NCBI GenBank assembly: GCA_026315105.1 | Contig: CM048744.1 | Location: forward strand, 27,197,759-27,261,758 | Direction of reading: 5' to 3' | DNA length: 64,000 nt | DNA from: Locusta migratoria | Taxonomy: Eukaryota > Arthropoda > Insecta > Orthoptera > Acrididae | Shown here: positions 63,737 to 64,000 of the stretch, in pieces | Layout of the letters: every line of letters starts with the position of its first letter | Numbering within the stretch: the first letter of the stretch is position 1 | Position numbers and translations under genes: made by a program | The notes under the pieces: model-generated | What the model saw: the letters and a program-made list of their open reading frames with translations, nothing else | Databases searched by the model: none | What the model was told of the DNA's origin: nothing

Positions 63737-64000
63737 CAATAAGATTAGATCAATTCTTGCTCCATATATCATGAATACGAGATTTCTTGATGATTTGGAA
63801 CGTGTCAATCTCATAAAAGGTATAATTAAATTACATACAATTTTGTAATTTATTTTTTATTTTCTTTTTTCTTGTAAAATTACTAATTTCTACGTAAAAA
63901 TTCATCTACTGAGTAGAAGGACTTGTCATTCAGCAATTCTTTCAGTTTGTTTTAAATGCTGTGTGGCTATCTGACGTTATTTGGTATGTGACCAAAGACT
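63737..64000 (-). mobile_element. CR1/Jockey-type LINE 3' end, continues past the window
   Basis: On the minus strand the tail reads TATTCATGATATATGGAGCA then TTGATCTAATC, matching the tail at 51950-52010. The ORF end is decayed but parallels SLTDSQRAFKNKVKEF and SFYTIDEFL there. It reaches the window edge. Confidence 0.8.

Noticed and set aside
1..64000. CRISPR array, prokaryotic operon or phage
   Set aside because: Repeats are dispersed transposable elements with target duplications; coding content and base composition are those of an arthropod genome.

Overview
This window looks like intergenic DNA from a large, repeat-rich arthropod genome, most likely an insect and probably a grasshopper or locust. 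The evidence is the dense layering of tRNA-headed SINEs, RTE-, LOA- and CR1/Jockey-like LINEs, Tc1/mariner, pogo-like and hAT-like DNA transposons, and LTR relics, together with spaced CpG-rich patches. The organism assignment is inference from repeat style; nothing here is species-diagnostic. I see no intact host protein gene, no rRNA, no convincing functional tRNA gene, and nothing prokaryotic (no operons, no CRISPR). Almost every long reading frame is a piece of a transposable element, usually broken by stops or frameshifts.

Layout. 0-6 kb: a dispersed repeat, a Tc1-like copy, LINE pieces, a nested pair of SINEs forming a palindrome, a 115-bp inverted repeat and a mariner relic. 6-9 kb: no recognisable feature. 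9-12 kb: a BEL/Pao-like integrase relic, then a SINE split by a 1.38-kb Tc1-like element. 12.9-15.7 kb: a long minus-strand CR1/Jockey-like LINE with a nearly open endonuclease. 16-17.6 kb: a GC-rich patch and an 815-bp hAT-like nonautonomous element. 19-24 kb: SINEs and three LINE relics. 25-30 kb: an 891-bp hAT-like element inside a second copy of the window-start repeat, a degenerate Tc1-like transposase, and two inverted ~780-bp Tc1 deletion derivatives that share one deletion junction. 31-36 kb: two LINEs riddled with SINEs and a mariner. 37-43.3 kb: LOA/R1-like LINEs, one split by a SINE and by a pogo-like transposon. 43.9-47.3 kb: an RTE LINE split by a probable 1.73-kb solo LTR. 50.3-54.7 kb: a minus-strand RTE LINE split by a SINE and another LINE. 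57-64 kb: another near-full-length Tc1-like copy, more SINEs, a CpG island and LINE ends.

How it fits together: the interest lies in insertion chronology. Thirteen copies of one tRNA-headed SINE (type 1) and three of a second (type 2) share a 3' body but carry different tRNA-like heads; most have readable 10-13 bp target-site duplications. Five copies of one Tc1-like family (about 1.34-1.38 kb when full length) share a TIR beginning CACTACTGGCC; two are internally deleted at the same point and keep an open 98-codon frame for the DNA-binding part of the transposase only. All clade names rest on motif recognition by eye.
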